A stretch of 64,000 nt of DNA from an uncultured Clostridia bacterium. GTDB taxonomy: Bacteria > Bacillota > Clostridia > Oscillospirales > Ruminococcaceae. The notes under the pieces were generated by a model, which was given only the letters and a program-made list of their open reading frames with translations, had not been told where the DNA came from and did not search any database. Every line of letters begins with the position of its first letter. The stretch's first letter is position 1. Location of the stretch: assembly GCA_947168885.1 (NCBI GenBank), contig CAMVNQ010000002.1, positions 62,001 to 126,000 of the forward strand, given 5' to 3'. Made by a program: the position numbers and the translations under genes. This document shows positions 25,376 to 34,719 of the stretch, one piece after another.

Positions 25376-27124
25376 ATGGTTAATATTAAAATTAACGGCG
25401 TAGATGTTTCCGTTGAAGAGGGTACTACCATACTGAAAGCCTGTCGTGATAACGGTGTACGAATTCCTACGCTTTGCTGGCTCAAAGATATAAATGAGAT
25501 CGGCGCGTGCCGTATATGTGTTGTTGAGATGACCGGCGCAAGAAGTCTTGTAGCAGCTTGCGTTTACCCGATCTCCAAGTTCGACGAGGGCAAGAATATC
25601 CTTACTCATTCTCCCGCTGTTCTTGAAAGCAGAAGAATGACACTTCAGCTTCTCCTCTCCAACCACGACAGAAAGTGCCTTTCGTGCGCAAGAAGCGGTC
25701 AGTGCGAGCTTCAGGCTCTCTGCCGCGAACTCGGCGTTGACGATGAGCTTCTCTTCGAGGGTGAGAGAAATCACTATGAGATCGATACAAGCGCTGCTCA
25801 TATGTACCGTGATAACAACAAGTGCATAAACTGCCGCAGATGTGTGGCAGCCTGCGGTGTTACACAGGGTATCGGCGTTATCGGTCCTAACAACCGTGGA
25901 TTCAAGACATCTATCGGCTGTGCTTTTGAAATGGATCTCGCTGAAACAGCCTGCGTATCCTGCGGTCAGTGTATCGCTGTCTGCCCGACAGGCGCTCTCT
26001 CCGAAAAGGACGATACCGATAAGGTATGGGCTGCTATCAATGATCCCGAGAAGATCGTTGTTGTTCAGACAGCTCCCGCAGTACGTGCTTCGCTTGGTGA
26101 AGCGTTCGGCTATCCTATGGGCACAAATGTCCAGGGCAAGCTTGCCGCTTCTCTCAGAAGACTCGGCTTTGATCATGTTTTCGATACCGATTTCGGTGCA
26201 GACCTCACCATTATGGAAGAGTCCAACGAGCTTCTCCAGAGAATCCAGAACAAGGGCGTTCTCCCGATGATAACATCCTGCTCGCCCGGTTGGATAAGAT
26301 ACTGCGAAGCTTACTATCCCGAGTTTTTACCGAACCTCTCTACCTGCAAGTCACCGCAGCAGATGTCCGGTGCTATGATAAAGACATACTGGGCTGAAAA
26401 GAACGGTATTGACCCGAAGAACATCGTTTCCGTATCCGTAATGCCTTGTACAGCGAAGAAGTTCGAGTGCGGCAGAGAAGATCAGTCCGCAGCCGGAGTT
26501 CCCGATGTTGATATAGTTATCACAACAAGAGAGCTCGTAAAGATGATCAATCGTGCAGGTCTGCGCTTCACAGAGCTTCCCGATGAAGAGTTTGAAGTAC
26601 CTATGTCCAGCGGTTCCGGCGCGGCAGTTATATTCGGCGCTACCGGCGGCGTTATGGAAGCTGCTCTCAGAACGGCTGTATGGAAGCTTACCGGCGAAAA
26701 GAACGACAGCCCGATCGAGTTCAAGGAAGTCCGCGGTGTTGAAGGCGTTAAGTTTGCCGAATATGAGGCTGGCGGCGTTAAGGTAAAGGTAGCTGTTGCT
26801 TCCGGTCTTTCTAACGCTAAGGAGCTTCTTGAGAAGGTAAAGAGCGGTGAAGTTGATGTTCAGTTCATCGAGATCATGGCTTGCCCGGGCGGCTGTGTAA
26901 ACGGCGGCGGTCAGGTCATCGTAAAGGCTGATGTCCGTAACTTCGTTGATATCAGAGCAGAGCGTGCAAAGGCTCTCTACGGTCTTGACGAAGCTAACAA
27001 GATCAGAAAGTCTCATGAGACAGAGGACATCAAGTCAGTTTATGACTACCTCGGAGAGATCGGCGGTCACAAGGCTCACGAGTATCTCCATACAAGCTAT
27101 AAGGCTTCGGGTCTCCGCAAGTAA
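25376..27124 (+). CDS. hydA: [FeFe] hydrogenase catalytic subunit HydA
   Basis: 582 aa, M3-type modular layout: N-terminal [2Fe-2S] domain (CWLKDINEIGACRIC), His/Cys-ligated [4Fe-4S] (HDRKCLSCARSGQC), two-cluster ferredoxin domain (CINCRRCVAACG, CVSCGQCIAVCP), then the H-domain. H-cluster motifs are TSCSPGW (L1), MPCTAKKFE (L2) and EIMACPGGCVNGGGQ (L3). L1 has Ser where the classic motif TSCCPGW has its second Cys. It produces or oxidises H2. Gap to hydB is 23 bases. Confidence 0.94.
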   Translation: MVNIKINGVDVSVEEGTTILKACRDNGVRIPTLCWLKDINEIGACRICVVEMTGARSLVAACVYPISKFDEGKNILTHSPAVLESRRMTLQLLLSNHDRKCLSCARSGQCELQALCRELGVDDELLFEGERNHYEIDTSAAHMYRDNNKCINCRRCVAACGVTQGIGVIGPNNRGFKTSIGCAFEMDLAETACVSCGQCIAVCPTGALSEKDDTDKVWAAINDPEKIVVVQTAPAVRASLGEAFGYPMGTNVQGKLAASLRRLGFDHVFDTDFGADLTIMEESNELLQRIQNKGVLPMITSCSPGWIRYCEAYYPEFLPNLSTCKSPQQMSGAMIKTYWAEKNGIDPKNIVSVSVMPCTAKKFECGREDQSAAGVPDVDIVITTRELVKMINRAGLRFTELPDEEFEVPMSSGSGAAVIFGATGGVMEAALRTAVWKLTGEKNDSPIEFKEVRGVEGVKFAEYEAGGVKVKVAVASGLSNAKELLEKVKSGEVDVQFIEIMACPGGCVNGGGQVIVKADVRNFVDIRAERAKALYGLDEANKIRKSHETEDIKSVYDYLGEIGGHKAHEYLHTSYKASGLRK

Positions 27125-27179
27125 GTTGCGGCGGCAACATCGTTTACCGTAACACGGAAAGCGATTGGATTCATAAATG

Positions 27180-27212
27180 GAAAACCTCCCGATCTTGGTC
27201 GGGAGGTTTTTG
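27180..27212. terminator. Bidirectional terminator between hydA and dprA
   Basis: AAAACCTCCCGA/TCGGGAGGTTTTTG stem with A/T tracts on both sides, between convergent genes. Confidence 0.9.
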
Positions 27213-28094
27213 TCATATATAAAGACCCACATATTCTTTCAGAATATCGTTGTGGTTGAATATAGGTATCGCACCGTCTTCGAGAAACCCGATAACGCCC
27301 TCATAACGCGGGTCGAATATATCCGGCGGCGGTACACAGAAAACATCTCTGCCTTCTTCGACCGCGTACGATGCGGTAATTAGCGAGCCGCTTTCTACGC
27401 CTGCCTGAAATACCGCAGTACCGCGTGTCAGTCCCGCGAGAATGCGGTTGCGCGGATTGAAATACTCTCTTGAGGGAGCTATGTTAGGAAGCAGCTCGGT
27501 CATATATGCGCCGCCGTTCATTATAATCTTTTCCCGGAGCTGCTTGCTGCCGAACGGATAGTCGTATTCTATGCCGCAGGCGAGCACTCCGACAGTCTTT
27601 GTTCCGCTGTTCACACAGCTCATGTGGACACATTCATCGACACCGTGCGCCATACCGCTCACAAGTGTTATCCCGAGTTTGCTGATGTCACGGCTTATGC
27701 GCGAGCAGAGCTTTATGATATAGCTTGTGGCTTCTCTTGCTCCGACGAACGTAAGGCTCAGGTCATCGAGACAGGAAAGGTCGCCGCGGTAATAAAGCAC
27801 AACGGGCGGATCATATATTTCGTCAAGTATTTTCGGGTATTCCTTGCTTCCTATCGAACATATCGAGATACTCCGTTTATTACAATAATCTATGAGCCTG
27901 TCGATCTTTTCCATAGTCACATAGCCGAGCATCTGCTGCTCTTCTTTGGTAAGAAGCGTGTGGTCGCCGTCGTTTATCGCGTCATACGCTTTTTTAGCGT
28001 CTCCGTAATGCTCCGTGACCTTATGTATCTTCGGAGAAGCTATGCCGAATACTTGTGTCAGCCAGATATTATATCTGTCCATGTTTTCTTTCAT
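27213..28094 (-). CDS. dprA: DNA processing protein DprA
   Basis: 293 aa. The Rossmann-like DprA core is clear: FVGAREAT, LVSGMAHGVDECVH, FNPRNRILAGLTRGTAVFQA and SGSLITASYAVEEGRDVF. DprA protects incoming single-stranded DNA and loads RecA during transformation. No C-terminal winged helix is evident. Start ATG at 28094 has GAGG at 10-base spacing. The ComFB-like protein is the only other competence-related gene in the window. Confidence 0.93.
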   Translation of the reverse strand: MKENMDRYNIWLTQVFGIASPKIHKVTEHYGDAKKAYDAINDGDHTLLTKEEQQMLGYVTMEKIDRLIDYCNKRSISICSIGSKEYPKILDEIYDPPVVLYYRGDLSCLDDLSLTFVGAREATSYIIKLCSRISRDISKLGITLVSGMAHGVDECVHMSCVNSGTKTVGVLACGIEYDYPFGSKQLREKIIMNGGAYMTELLPNIAPSREYFNPRNRILAGLTRGTAVFQAGVESGSLITASYAVEEGRDVFCVPPPDIFDPRYEGVIGFLEDGAIPIFNHNDILKEYVGLYI

Positions 28095-28250
28095 ATCATT
28101 AATACCTCTTGCAGGCAGTGAGTACTTCTTGATTTGATTTTATCACATTTTGACGCAATATTCAATAGAAAGTCGAAAATTTTGTATAGTGTTCAAGCCG
28201 TTGTTCATAAAATAGTAGGGCAGTATTTTAGCAAACGGAGGATAACGGCT

Positions 28251-28970
28251 ATGTTTGAGGAATTGTTCAGGTCCGCGCTTCGCAGTCTTATTGTTTTTGC
28301 CCTTCATCTTGACAGTGTGAGCTATCCGCGGCGGCTCTCGAAAAAAGAGGAGGAAGAGCTTACCGCACGATCTGTGCTCGGGGACAAGAACGCGCGGAAC
28401 AAGCTTATCGAGCATAATCTTCGCCTTGTAGCGTACATAGTGAACAAGCACTACGGAGATGCGCGCGACAGCGAAGATCTTGTTTCTATCGGAACTATCG
28501 GTCTTATACGCGCGGCGGAAACCTTTGACCCGACGAAAGACATAAGCTTTTCGACTTATGCGAGCACCTGCATACAGAACCAGATAAAGATGCATTTCCG
28601 AAAAAACAAGCACCGCAGCTCGGAAGTTTATCTTAACGACCCGATAGATACAGACAAGAACGGAAACGAGATCACAATGGCCGATATTTTCGGTGACGAT
28701 ACCTGCGTTGATGATGAAGTTGATCTGAAGATCGACACACAAAAGCTCTATCGGTTTGTTAACAGCGTACTTGATGAACGCGAAAAGGAAATAATTGTCA
28801 CAAGATACGGGCTTACGGTCGGCGGAAAGGCTTCAAAGCCGCTCACCCAGCGCGAGGTCGCCGTAAAGCTCGGAATCTCGCGTTCCTACGTTTCCCGGAT
28901 TGAAAAACGCGCGATAGATAAGCTTCGTGACGAATTTGCAAAGAAGGAGTTGCTTAAGACTGAAATATGA
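28251..28970 (+). CDS. sigK: Sporulation RNA polymerase sigma factor SigK
   Basis: 239 aa from the ATG at 28251 with GGAGG upstream. Sigma-70 region 2 includes NKLIEHNLRLVAYIV and DLVSIGTIGLIRAAETFD; region 4 ends TQREVAVKLGISRSYVSRIEKRAIDKL. The overall match, including the DPIDTDKNGNEITMADIF stretch, is to the late mother-cell sigma factor SigK. The gene is uninterrupted (no skin element). A ~20-residue hydrophobic N-terminus (LIVFALHL) resembles the pro-sequence. Transcribed away from dprA. Confidence 0.9.
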   Translation: MFEELFRSALRSLIVFALHLDSVSYPRRLSKKEEEELTARSVLGDKNARNKLIEHNLRLVAYIVNKHYGDARDSEDLVSIGTIGLIRAAETFDPTKDISFSTYASTCIQNQIKMHFRKNKHRSSEVYLNDPIDTDKNGNEITMADIFGDDTCVDDEVDLKIDTQKLYRFVNSVLDEREKEIIVTRYGLTVGGKASKPLTQREVAVKLGISRSYVSRIEKRAIDKLRDEFAKKELLKTEI

Positions 28971-29037
28971 TGTTTTCATTCACTTCGTAACCGAAAGGAA
29001 GATCATACAGAAATTTTCTAAAAATCTCACAAAAGTA

Positions 29038-29066
29038 TTGATATTTTGTGTAGAATGAGTTATAAT
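29038..29066 (+). promoter_or_regulatory. Promoter of the DUF815-rnf gene run
   Basis: TTGATA (29038-29043), 17 bases, TATAAT (29061-29066), 48 bases before the DUF815 ATG. Confidence 0.75.
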
Positions 29067-29113
29067 ATACTATATATTGTTAATTTTCTCTTTTCGGGGG
29101 TGCGGACGTAAAA

Positions 29114-30274
29114 ATGAAGGATATACGGTTACTTATCTCATCAATGGTGACTACACAGTTCAAGAATGATGAAGCTATAAGGTGCTTCTATCATATTTTT
29201 TCCGATGACAAGGAAAAAGCGGTGAACGCTTATTCGCGGCTGTGTGAGCTGTTACTTTGTGAGGGTAAAACGCTTTCCGACTACATATCGGCACTGACAG
29301 TAAGAGACGAGAACGCTCTTTTCACCGAATATCTCCGTACACATTCCGAGCTTCTCAGATACAATATCCGCCATGACTTCGCAGTATTGTCAGAAATAGC
29401 ACAGATCAGCGCCTATGAGCTTTCTTCCGGGATAAGAAGCCGTTTCGGTATCCCGGAGAACATCGTTTTCCCGATGTATGACAACGGAAATTCTGAAATA
29501 AGCTTTGAGCAGGCTGAAAAATACATCGAGTCCTACGGCTCTTCATTCTTTGCCAACAACAAGGCGTTCATCTACGAGAATGAAAGCTTTGAAAGCGTCG
29601 AGCATTTCGACAAGATCAAGCTTTCAGACCTTAAAAACTACGAAGTACAGAGAAACGCCGTTATCGAAAACACTCTCCGCTTTATCGACGGAAAGCGGCA
29701 TAATAATGTTCTTCTTTACGGCGACAGAGGAACAGGCAAATCCTGCACAATAAAGGCGATAGTGAATGAATACTCAGAGCTTCGCATCGTTCTTGTACCG
29801 AAATACTCGGTATTGAGCCTGTACAGGATATATGACAAGCTGCGCGGGCTTCCGCTTAAGTTTATTCTTTTCCTCGACGATATGCAATTCAGCGACGGTG
29901 ATCCGGAGTACAGCTTCCTGAAGCAGGCTCTTGAAGGCTCGGTGAACGTACTTCCGAAGAACTGTGTGATCTACGCGACTACCAATCGCCGTCACATAGT
30001 AAAGGAAACACTTTCGGAGCGCGCGGACGAGCATAATGCCGCCGATGCGAGAGACGAAAAAGCGTCGCTCTCAGACCGTTTCGGGCTTTACATTACGTTT
30101 ATGTCACCGGATAAAACGACGTACCTTGATATTGTCGGAAAGATCGCCGACGATAAAGGCATAGACATCGGCAGGGAAGAGCTGTTCGCTCTTGCGGAAC
30201 GTTTCGCTGTAAGAAAAGGAAACCGTTCACCGAGAACTGCGCGTCAGTTCATCGACTCGTTTGATTCGGAATAA
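29114..30274 (+). CDS. AAA-family ATPase, DUF815
   Basis: 386 aa. N-terminal ~170 residues are helical. The ATPase core has Walker A LLYGDRGTGKSCTIKA (~residues 198-213), Walker B FILFLDDMQF and a sensor region CVIYATTNRRH, the pattern of PF05673 (DUF815). The biological role of this family is not established. Only 30 bases separate it from the downstream lipoprotein gene, so it probably leads the rnf transcription unit. Confidence 0.88.
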   Translation: MKDIRLLISSMVTTQFKNDEAIRCFYHIFSDDKEKAVNAYSRLCELLLCEGKTLSDYISALTVRDENALFTEYLRTHSELLRYNIRHDFAVLSEIAQISAYELSSGIRSRFGIPENIVFPMYDNGNSEISFEQAEKYIESYGSSFFANNKAFIYENESFESVEHFDKIKLSDLKNYEVQRNAVIENTLRFIDGKRHNNVLLYGDRGTGKSCTIKAIVNEYSELRIVLVPKYSVLSLYRIYDKLRGLPLKFILFLDDMQFSDGDPEYSFLKQALEGSVNVLPKNCVIYATTNRRHIVKETLSERADEHNAADARDEKASLSDRFGLYITFMSPDKTTYLDIVGKIADDKGIDIGREELFALAERFAVRKGNRSPRTARQFIDSFDSE

Positions 30275-30304
30275 TGAACAACTTATAAAGGCGATAAGAT
30301 TATT

Positions 30305-31258
30305 ATGAAAAAAAGGATCACAGGAACTCTGATAAGTCTTTCGGCTGTGTTTATGTCCGCGCTTTGCGGCTGTGACAGCGGAACTCCGGATGTTACCGAG
30401 AGTGACGTTACCGAAAGTATCGTAACACGTATAACCGGAGAACTCCTGATAGACGACAGTGACGATAAGATATCGGAATATCCTGTCACGATAAATGACA
30501 CTGTCATAAACAGTTCTCCGAAAAGCGTTATATGTCTTTCAAGCAGCCTCACCGAAATGATATTCGAGCTTGGCTACGGCGACAGGATAACCGGAAGAGG
30601 CAGCTATTGCAGCTATCCCGACTCCGTTCTTTCCCTCGCGGATTACGGAAAGCCCGCATCCCCGGATCTTGAGGCTATAAAGCGCGCCGCTCCGGACCTT
30701 CTGATAACTGCCACATCAATACCGAGCAAGGACGTGTCCGCTCTGTCCGATCTCGGTATCCCTGTGCTTTATATAGCTTCACCGCGTTCTGTGGATGAAT
30801 TCGGAAGGATATACTGTGCCCTCGGAATGGTGTTTGAGGGACTTTTTGACGGCGAAAAGACCGGAAATTCCGTATTCGGCAATATAAAAGATGCTCTTAC
30901 AGGCCACGATACTGAACTCGGACGGTTCATATATGTTACCGAGGGCGGATTTATCGCGGGCGGCGATACTTTTGAAAGCTCGGTGCTTTCGCTTTTCGGC
31001 GAGAATGTAGCTGCTTCGGCTTCCGGATACGGCTATGACAAATCTCTGCTCAAAGAAGACCAGCCTGATGTGATAATTCTGAACAGCAATATCACCGAGA
31101 GCGAACTGCTTGCGGACGAAGTGCTCGGAAAGCTTGATGCGGCTTCCGGCGGAAAGATGATAAGTGTAAGCAGCTCATATTTCGAGAGCCCGTCGGGCAG
31201 GATAACCGCTCTTGTCAACGAACTTTCGGAGAACAAGGGGGAAGAAAATGAGGCTTAA
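30305..31258 (+). CDS. BtuF/FepB-like substrate-binding lipoprotein upstream of rnf
   Basis: 317 aa. A signal peptide ends in the lipobox ALCGC, so it should be lipid-anchored outside the membrane. The mature part has a short Thr/Glu/Ser-rich linker with the repeat VTES, then a periplasmic-binding-protein-2 fold (PKSVICLSSSLTEMIFELGYGDRITGRG, YGKPASPDLEAIKRAAPDLLI) used for cobalamin, haem or siderophore uptake. No permease or ATPase gene is adjacent. Its stop overlaps the rnfC start by 11 bases, so it is translated with the Rnf complex; a link to Rnf is inferred from position only. Confidence 0.87.
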   Translation: MKKRITGTLISLSAVFMSALCGCDSGTPDVTESDVTESIVTRITGELLIDDSDDKISEYPVTINDTVINSSPKSVICLSSSLTEMIFELGYGDRITGRGSYCSYPDSVLSLADYGKPASPDLEAIKRAAPDLLITATSIPSKDVSALSDLGIPVLYIASPRSVDEFGRIYCALGMVFEGLFDGEKTGNSVFGNIKDALTGHDTELGRFIYVTEGGFIAGGDTFESSVLSLFGENVAASASGYGYDKSLLKEDQPDVIILNSNITESELLADEVLGKLDAASGGKMISVSSSYFESPSGRITALVNELSENKGEENEA

Positions 31259-32543
31259 TTCGATAAAAGTCCCTCATCTTAAAGCTTCCGCCGATGTTCG
31301 TTCGTCAAGTATAAAGCTGCCCGAAAAGGTAGTTATAGCAATGTCTCAGCACGGCGGAGTGCCCTGCAAGCCGCTCGTTTCTGTGGGTGACGATGTAAAG
31401 ACCGGACAGCTCATAGGTGACAGCGACGCCGGCTTTTCCGCGCCTATTCACTCCAGCGTTACCGGAAGAGTCACGGGTATGACCAAAGTGCTCAACGTTT
31501 TCGGCGTCGTGCATGAAGCGCTTGTTATTGAGACTGTCCCGAATCAGATACTGTCTGAAGAGGTCAGACCGCCTGTGATCAACAGCAGGGAAGACTTTAT
31601 AGCTGCAATAAAGCGCAGCGGTTCGGTCGGTCTCGGCGGAGCCGGTTTTCCTACACATATCAAATTCAGCTATGATCCTGCGGAAACAGAGATAGATACG
31701 CTCATAATCAACGGCGCGGAATGCGAACCATACATAACTTCCGACCACAGAGCCATGCTTGAGGAAGGAGAAAAGATCGTTGACGGAGCAAGGAAAATAC
31801 AGGAATATCTCGGGATAAAGCGCGCGGTTATCGCTGTTGAAGCCAATAAACCCGACGCGATCAGAAACCTGACCGGGCTTACAGCGGAATATCCGGATAT
31901 TGACGTAATGACGCTTCGTCCCGCTTACCCGCAAGGCGCGGAAAAAGTCATCATACACAGCGTTACCGGAAGGGTGGTGCGAAAAGGTGACCTTCCGTCG
32001 TCGGTAGGCTGCGTCGTGCTTAACTGCTCGACTGCGGCGTTCATTTCAGATTACCTGAATACCGGAGTGCCGCTTATAAAGCGACGGGTCACTATTGACG
32101 GTAATATTGTGAATAAACCACGAAACCTCATCGTCCCGATAGGTACACGTGCATGCGACATGATAAAGGCTGCCGATGTCAGAGTAGCGCCTGACAGAGC
32201 GATCTTCGGCGGTCCGATGATGGGTATCTCGTTCTATGACGAGGAAATGCCTATAACCAAGACGACAAACGCGCTGCTTTTGTTCTCGGATACGAAAAAA
32301 TCACATCATAACGCCTGCATACGATGCGGACGGTGTATAAGAGCCTGTTCGATGGGGCTTATGCCTACAGAGCTCGACCGTGCGTTCGATAAAAAGGATG
32401 TTGAGCTTCTTAAAAAACTGAACGTCGATATGTGTATGAACTGCGGCGCTTGCTCATACGTCTGTCCCGCAAAGCGGAATCTTTCGGAGAGAAACCAACT
32501 TGCGAAGATGTTCCTGCGGGATCAGCTTCAACAAAAGAAATAA
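31248..32543 (+). CDS. rnfC: Rnf complex subunit C
   Basis: 431 aa from the ATG at 31248 (GGGGGAAG upstream). RnfC is the soluble NADH-oxidising/NAD-reducing subunit. The Gly-rich GLGGAGFPTHIKF nucleotide/FMN region lies near residue 130, and two [4Fe-4S] motifs, CIRCGRCIRACSMG and CMNCGACSYVCP, are at the C-terminus. The Rnf complex couples ferredoxin:NAD+ electron transfer to ion translocation. First of rnfCDGEAB. Confidence 0.95.
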   Translation: MRLNSIKVPHLKASADVRSSSIKLPEKVVIAMSQHGGVPCKPLVSVGDDVKTGQLIGDSDAGFSAPIHSSVTGRVTGMTKVLNVFGVVHEALVIETVPNQILSEEVRPPVINSREDFIAAIKRSGSVGLGGAGFPTHIKFSYDPAETEIDTLIINGAECEPYITSDHRAMLEEGEKIVDGARKIQEYLGIKRAVIAVEANKPDAIRNLTGLTAEYPDIDVMTLRPAYPQGAEKVIIHSVTGRVVRKGDLPSSVGCVVLNCSTAAFISDYLNTGVPLIKRRVTIDGNIVNKPRNLIVPIGTRACDMIKAADVRVAPDRAIFGGPMMGISFYDEEMPITKTTNALLLFSDTKKSHHNACIRCGRCIRACSMGLMPTELDRAFDKKDVELLKKLNVDMCMNCGACSYVCPAKRNLSERNQLAKMFLRDQLQQKK

Positions 32544-32561
32544 CGGGAAGGAAACCAATAA

Positions 32562-33503
32562 ATGTCCCAGCTTCTTATAGAGCCGTCACCTCACATACGA
32601 TGCGCGCTCACTACACAGAAGATAATGCTTGATGTGCTCATAGCCCTTCTGCCCGCTGTTATTGCGGGAACATGGATATTCGGGCTCCGCGCGCTTGTTC
32701 TTGTTGTACTCTGTGCGGCGTTCTGCGTCATTTTTGAGGCTCTGTTCAATGTTGTCACAAAGAAGCGCCAGACCGTTTCCGACCTTTCTGCGGTCGTTAC
32801 GGGCGTTCTGCTCGGACTGAATCTCCCGCCGTCGCTTCCGGTATATATGGCTGCGATAGGCTGTTTTGCGGCGATAGTCGTTGTAAAGCAGTTCTTCGGC
32901 GGTATAGGTCAGAATTTTGCAAATCCCGCAATAACCGCGAGGATCGTACTTATGCTTTCGTTCGGTAAGTTTATGACATCATGGTCTGCGCCGATATGCG
33001 GAAGCTTTTCCGGCACTGACGCAGTATCTTCCGCAACACCGCTCGCGTCTCCCGATGTAATGCCTTCGTATCTCGATATGTTTCTCGGTGTCCGTGCGGG
33101 CTGTATCGGCGAAACGTGTATTGCGGCACTGATTCTCGGCGGGATTTATCTTATAATACGCGGTATTATAGACCCTGTTACTCCGGTAGCATTTATCGGT
33201 ACGGTCGCGCTATGTTCGCTTATCGGAGGACATGACGTACTTATGCAGCTTATGTCCGGCGGTCTTGTACTCGGCGCGTTCTTTATGGCGACGGATTATT
33301 CAACCACACCGATGACCCGTACCGGAAAGCTTATTTTTGCAATCGGGTGCGGCATAATCACTTCGGTAATCAGATTCTTCGGAGTCTATCCCGAGGGAGT
33401 TTCTTTCTCGATACTCGTTATGAACATACTCACGCCTCTTATCGACAGATATGTTCGTCCGAAGCCTTTCGGTGAAAAGAGCAGGAAGGAGGCGCTGAAG
33501 TGA
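32562..33503 (+). CDS. rnfD: Rnf complex subunit D
   Basis: 313 aa, integral membrane with about nine hydrophobic helices. The covalent FMN site is the Thr in FFMATDYSTTPMT (around residue 245). It is an ion-pumping subunit. Gap to rnfC is 18 bases; the end overlaps the GTG start of rnfG by four bases. Confidence 0.95.
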   Translation: MSQLLIEPSPHIRCALTTQKIMLDVLIALLPAVIAGTWIFGLRALVLVVLCAAFCVIFEALFNVVTKKRQTVSDLSAVVTGVLLGLNLPPSLPVYMAAIGCFAAIVVVKQFFGGIGQNFANPAITARIVLMLSFGKFMTSWSAPICGSFSGTDAVSSATPLASPDVMPSYLDMFLGVRAGCIGETCIAALILGGIYLIIRGIIDPVTPVAFIGTVALCSLIGGHDVLMQLMSGGLVLGAFFMATDYSTTPMTRTGKLIFAIGCGIITSVIRFFGVYPEGVSFSILVMNILTPLIDRYVRPKPFGEKSRKEALK

Positions 33504-34060
33504 ACATAAAGCCTGCGCTGGTACTTTCATGTGTCACTACGGCAGTCTCTGCGCTGCTTATAGTCGCGCACAATCTTACTTACGTCGATACTTCCGGCAT
33601 CATCACCGAAAAAATGATGAAGAAATGCACAGATCTCATGGGTGAAGGTGAGTACTCGATCGTTTCCGACTGGAAAGAAGCCGGATACGCGACAGAAAAG
33701 CCCGATTCCGTCAGCAAGCTCATAAAGGGAAGCAACGGAAGTCTTGCATTCGAGATAGTCGCTGACGGATATAACAAGGGCGGACTTGATCTGCTTATAT
33801 CAATGAACGACGACGGAACAGTCGGCGGGATCGGGATAGTCTCCATAACCGAGACACCGGGACTTGGCACAAATGTCAATGACTCGGAGTTTCTGTCCCG
33901 CTTTGGCGGAATTTCGTCTGATACGGTTATCGTGAAGAAAACACCTTCAGCGGACAACGAGGTCGAAGCTGTTACCGGCGCGACTTATTCGTCGAAAGGC
34001 GTGGCTGCGGCAGTAAATACCGCAATAAACGTTTACGCGGCAATGGGGGTGAGCGAATGA
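33500..34060 (+). CDS. rnfG: Rnf complex subunit G
   Basis: 186 aa, GTG start overlapping the rnfD stop. One N-terminal transmembrane helix is followed by an extracytoplasmic FMN-binding domain; the covalent FMN Thr lies in VTGATYSSKGV. It passes electrons within the Rnf chain. Confidence 0.94.
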   Translation: MNIKPALVLSCVTTAVSALLIVAHNLTYVDTSGIITEKMMKKCTDLMGEGEYSIVSDWKEAGYATEKPDSVSKLIKGSNGSLAFEIVADGYNKGGLDLLISMNDDGTVGGIGIVSITETPGLGTNVNDSEFLSRFGGISSDTVIVKKTPSADNEVEAVTGATYSSKGVAAAVNTAINVYAAMGVSE

Positions 34061-34719
34061 GCTATATGAAGGAGTTCACGAAAGGGCTTATCAAAGAGAA
34101 CCCGAATCTTGTGATGCTGCTCGGAATGTGCCCGACTCTCGCGGTGACCACTATGGCTTCCAACGGGCTTGGAATGGGTCTTGCGACAACATTCGTGCTT
34201 GTGTGCTCGAACCTTGTTATATCACTTCTCAAAAAGGTGATACCGGATACTGTACGCCTGCCTTGCTTTATAGTAATAATCGCGGGATTTGTTACGTTTG
34301 TGAGCATCATGCTCGATTCGTTCCTGCCCGATCTCGCGGAGTCCCTCGGCGTATTCCTGAGCCTTATAACGGTGAACTGCATAATCCTCGGAAGAGCGGA
34401 AATGTTCGCCTGCAAAAACAAGGTACTTCCGTCGATACTTGACGGACTTGGAATGGGGCTCGGGTTTACCGGCTCACTCATCGTTGTGGGCGCTATACGC
34501 GAGCTACTCGGAACGGGTAAGATATTCGGATTCAACGTCGCTCCGGATTTTATCGAGCCCATGACGATATTTATTCTTCCTGCCGGCGGATTTTTCACGC
34601 TTGGCTGCGTTATCGCGATACTTGGTGTTATCACACGCAAAAAGCCGAAAAAGCCGGACTGTGCAGCCTGTCCCGTAAGAGAGAGCTGTAATAAGACCGA
34701 GAGCAGGGAGGTCACATAA
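34057..34719 (+). CDS. rnfE: Rnf complex subunit E
   Basis: 220 aa, six predicted membrane helices, with the RnfA/E motifs LGMCPTLAVTT and ITVNCIILGRAE (Cys implicated in a membrane-embedded iron-sulfur site with RnfA). The C-terminus has an extra Cys pair (CAACP) and CNKTESR. ATGA overlap with rnfG. Confidence 0.95.
   Translation: MSYMKEFTKGLIKENPNLVMLLGMCPTLAVTTMASNGLGMGLATTFVLVCSNLVISLLKKVIPDTVRLPCFIVIIAGFVTFVSIMLDSFLPDLAESLGVFLSLITVNCIILGRAEMFACKNKVLPSILDGLGMGLGFTGSLIVVGAIRELLGTGKIFGFNVAPDFIEPMTIFILPAGGFFTLGCVIAILGVITRKKPKKPDCAACPVRESCNKTESREVT

Noticed and set aside
25376-27124. hydA as a broken gene because of the Ser in L1
   Set aside because: Frame, length, other cluster motifs and operon position are all intact, so a natural variant is more likely than decay.
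28251-28970. sigK interrupted by a skin-like element
   Set aside because: The reading frame is continuous through regions 2 to 4, with no insertion or recombinase.
34062-34715. 217-codon frame antisense to rnfE
   Set aside because: rnfE is conserved in context and motif; the antisense frame lacks a start site and recognisable protein features.
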